Assembly (NCBI RefSeq): GCF_018304965.1
Contig: NZ_JAGQED010000002.1
Span: 217,991-281,990 of the forward strand
Length of the DNA stretch: 64,000 nucleotides
Source of the DNA: Collimonas antrihumi
GTDB taxonomy: Bacteria > Pseudomonadota > Gammaproteobacteria > Burkholderiales > Burkholderiaceae_D
Direction: 5' to 3'
A program made the translations under genes and the position numbers. How positions within the stretch are numbered: the first letter of the stretch is position 1; each line of letters begins with the position of its first letter. Positions 62,786-64,000 of this stretch are shown here, one piece after another. The notes under the pieces are model-generated. The model was not told the origin of the DNA. It saw nothing but the letters and a program-made list of their open reading frames with translations, and ran no database searches.

Positions 62786-64000
62786 ATGGCAGCAGTGATA
62801 TCCGAGTCGAAAGTGGCGCCTGGTGCAGTGTCGAGCACCACGGCCGACGATACGCTCAAACGCAAGAGCCGTGACGCCGGCGTGGTGTCAGGCGGGCATC
62901 TGGTGGCGCGTGCGCTGAAGAATGAAGGCGTCGACACCATCTTTACCCTGTGCGGCGGCCATATCATCGATATCTACGATGGTTGCATCGACGAAGGCAT
63001 TCGTATCATCGACGTGCGGCATGAGCAGGTCGCGGCTCACGCTGCCGACGGTTATGCGCGCCAGACCGGCAAGTTGGGCGTGGTGGTGACCACCGCCGGG
63101 CCGGGTTGCACCAATGCGGTGACCGGCATCGCCACGGCGTTCCGTTCCGAAAGCCCGGTGTTGCATATCGGCGGCCAGGGCGGCATCACCCAGCACATGA
63201 TGGGTTCGCTGCAAGACTTGCCGCATACCGAGATGATGCGGCCGATTACCAAATTCTCCGAAGGCGTACGTTCCACCGAACGTGTCGCCGACATGGTGTC
63301 GATGGCGATCCGGGCCTGCTTTGCCGGCGCGCCCGGCCCGGCCTACCTGGAAATCCCGCGCGATGTGCTGGACCGTGAAATCGACATCAGCAAGGCGGTG
63401 ATTCCGGCTGCCGGCCAATACCGCGCTTCGGTGAAATCGCTGGGCGACGTGGCCGATATCGAGAAGCTGGCCGACATCCTGGTGCAGGCGGAACGTCCGG
63501 TGGTGCTGTACGGCGGCCAGGTCTGGTCTTCGCGTGGTCACAAGGAAGCGATCGACCTGGTGCGCGGCCTGGATATCCCGGCGTACTTCAACGGCGCTTC
63601 GCGTGGCTTGCTGCCGCCAGGCGATCCGCACCATTTCGACCGTACCCGGCGCGAAGGTTTCGATAAAGCCGATGTGATCCTGATTGTCGGCACCCCGTTC
63701 GATTTCCGCATGGGCTATGGCAAGCGTCTGGGCTTGAATGCCAAAGTGATCCAGATCGACCAGGATTACCGTACGGTGGGCAAGAATCGCGACATCACGC
63801 TGGGTCTGGTGGGTGATCCCGGCACCATCCTGGGGGCGGTCTTGCAAGCGGCCAGTGGCCGTATCAACAAGAGCGCGCAGGAAAAGCGGCGTGCCTGGAT
63901 GAAACAGCTGCAACTGCAGGAAGCGATTGCGACCGAGAAGCTGATGCCTTTGTTCAAATCGAACAGCTCGCCGATCCATCCTTACCGTGTAGCCTACGAA
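62786..64000 (+). CDS. acetolactate synthase-like ThDP-binding enzyme, partial
   Basis: The first 405 codons of a large thiamine-diphosphate enzyme; the frame is open to the last base of the window. The PYR domain includes VSGGHLVARALKNEGVDTIF, the cofactor-activating Glu80 in VRHEQVAAHAADGYARQTG, and TTAGPGCTNAVTGIATAF. The central domain begins near YRASVKSLGDVADIEKLADIL and contains VVLYGGQVWSS and DVILIVGTPFDFRMGYG. The ThDP/Mg motif would lie beyond the window. It is of the acetolactate synthase/2-hydroxyacyl-CoA lyase superfamily; the exact reaction is not decidable. A GGAGGAG site precedes the ATG. Confidence 0.85.
   Translation, partial: MAAVISESKVAPGAVSSTTADDTLKRKSRDAGVVSGGHLVARALKNEGVDTIFTLCGGHIIDIYDGCIDEGIRIIDVRHEQVAAHAADGYARQTGKLGVVVTTAGPGCTNAVTGIATAFRSESPVLHIGGQGGITQHMMGSLQDLPHTEMMRPITKFSEGVRSTERVADMVSMAIRACFAGAPGPAYLEIPRDVLDREIDISKAVIPAAGQYRASVKSLGDVADIEKLADILVQAERPVVLYGGQVWSSRGHKEAIDLVRGLDIPAYFNGASRGLLPPGDPHHFDRTRREGFDKADVILIVGTPFDFRMGYGKRLGLNAKVIQIDQDYRTVGKNRDITLGLVGDPGTILGAVLQAASGRINKSAQEKRRAWMKQLQLQEAIATEKLMPLFKSNSSPIHPYRVAYE

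Noticed and set aside
62542..62874. 110-codon frame before the ThDP enzyme gene
   Set aside because: It overlaps the well-supported start of the ThDP gene in another frame and shows no coding character of its own.

Overview
The window reads as a continuous stretch of chromosome from a betaproteobacterium of the order Burkholderiales. The family Oxalobacteraceae (Collimonas/Herbaspirillum-like) is my best guess. It rests on the gene order hfq-hflX-hflK-hflC-hisZ-purA, on GC-rich coding with AT-rich intergenic gaps, and on recognisable protein sequences. The genus cannot be proved from the sequence alone. No prophage, integrase, transposase, rRNA operon or CRISPR array is visible.

Region by region. 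(1) 1-7.1 kb: housekeeping block hfq, hflX, hflK, hflC, terminator, hisZ, purA, a phosphoribosyltransferase, terminator. (2) 7.2-19.7 kb: an inositol catabolism island. It holds two Gfo/Idh/MocA dehydrogenases (iolG and a second one), an RpiR-type regulator, a periplasmic-binding-protein ABC importer (binding protein, permease, single-domain ATPase), then iolC fused to a DUF2090 domain, iolD, iolE and iolB. Two GGAA-N6-TTCT sites and an inverted repeat mark likely operators. IolA is not in the window. (3) 19.8-21.8 kb: tRNA-Leu(CAG), a BCCT osmolyte transporter and a GTAGGGTGGGCA-ended inverted-repeat element. (4) 21.8-29.1 kb: a Pls/PosA-type single-module NRPS divergent from a large PAS-GGDEF-EAL protein. 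(5) 29.2-36.1 kb: a DUF2235 (Tle1-like) phospholipase with a DUF3304 lipoprotein, a YcaQ-type glycosylase, a DyP peroxidase, and a hipBA toxin-antitoxin pair with striking operators. (6) 36.2-44.6 kb: tauABC sulfonate importer, an AraC regulator, dbpA, a split chromate transporter, tam and a GcvA-like LysR regulator. (7) 44.7-48.5 kb: a lipase-like lipoprotein and an MCE/Mla-type transporter without its ATPase. (8) 48.6-53.7 kb: zwf-HAD-tal, with an HNH-type zinc protein gene overlapping the start of zwf. (9) 53.4-64 kb: small hypothetical gene, TPR lipoprotein, CBS protein, PAP2 protein, the giant NAD-glutamate dehydrogenase, an enoyl-CoA hydratase, and the start of a ThDP enzyme cut by the window end.

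The observation I find least explained by ordinary annotation is structural. At least five genes (hfq, the second Gfo dehydrogenase, iolD, the MCE auxiliary lipoprotein, the enoyl-CoA hydratase) carry a short tandem duplication of 9-18 bp that spans the stop codon, and a 15-bp triple repeat lies in front of iolC. Other points of interest are the hipBA operator array, the HNH gene coupled to zwf, the ATPase-less MCE operon, the Pls-type NRPS next to a c-di-GMP protein, and an 18-codon VOC-protein remnant. I did not find a clear, wholly new multi-gene system. Starts were chosen by ribosome-binding sites and family lengths; all family calls come from reading motifs, not from database searches.
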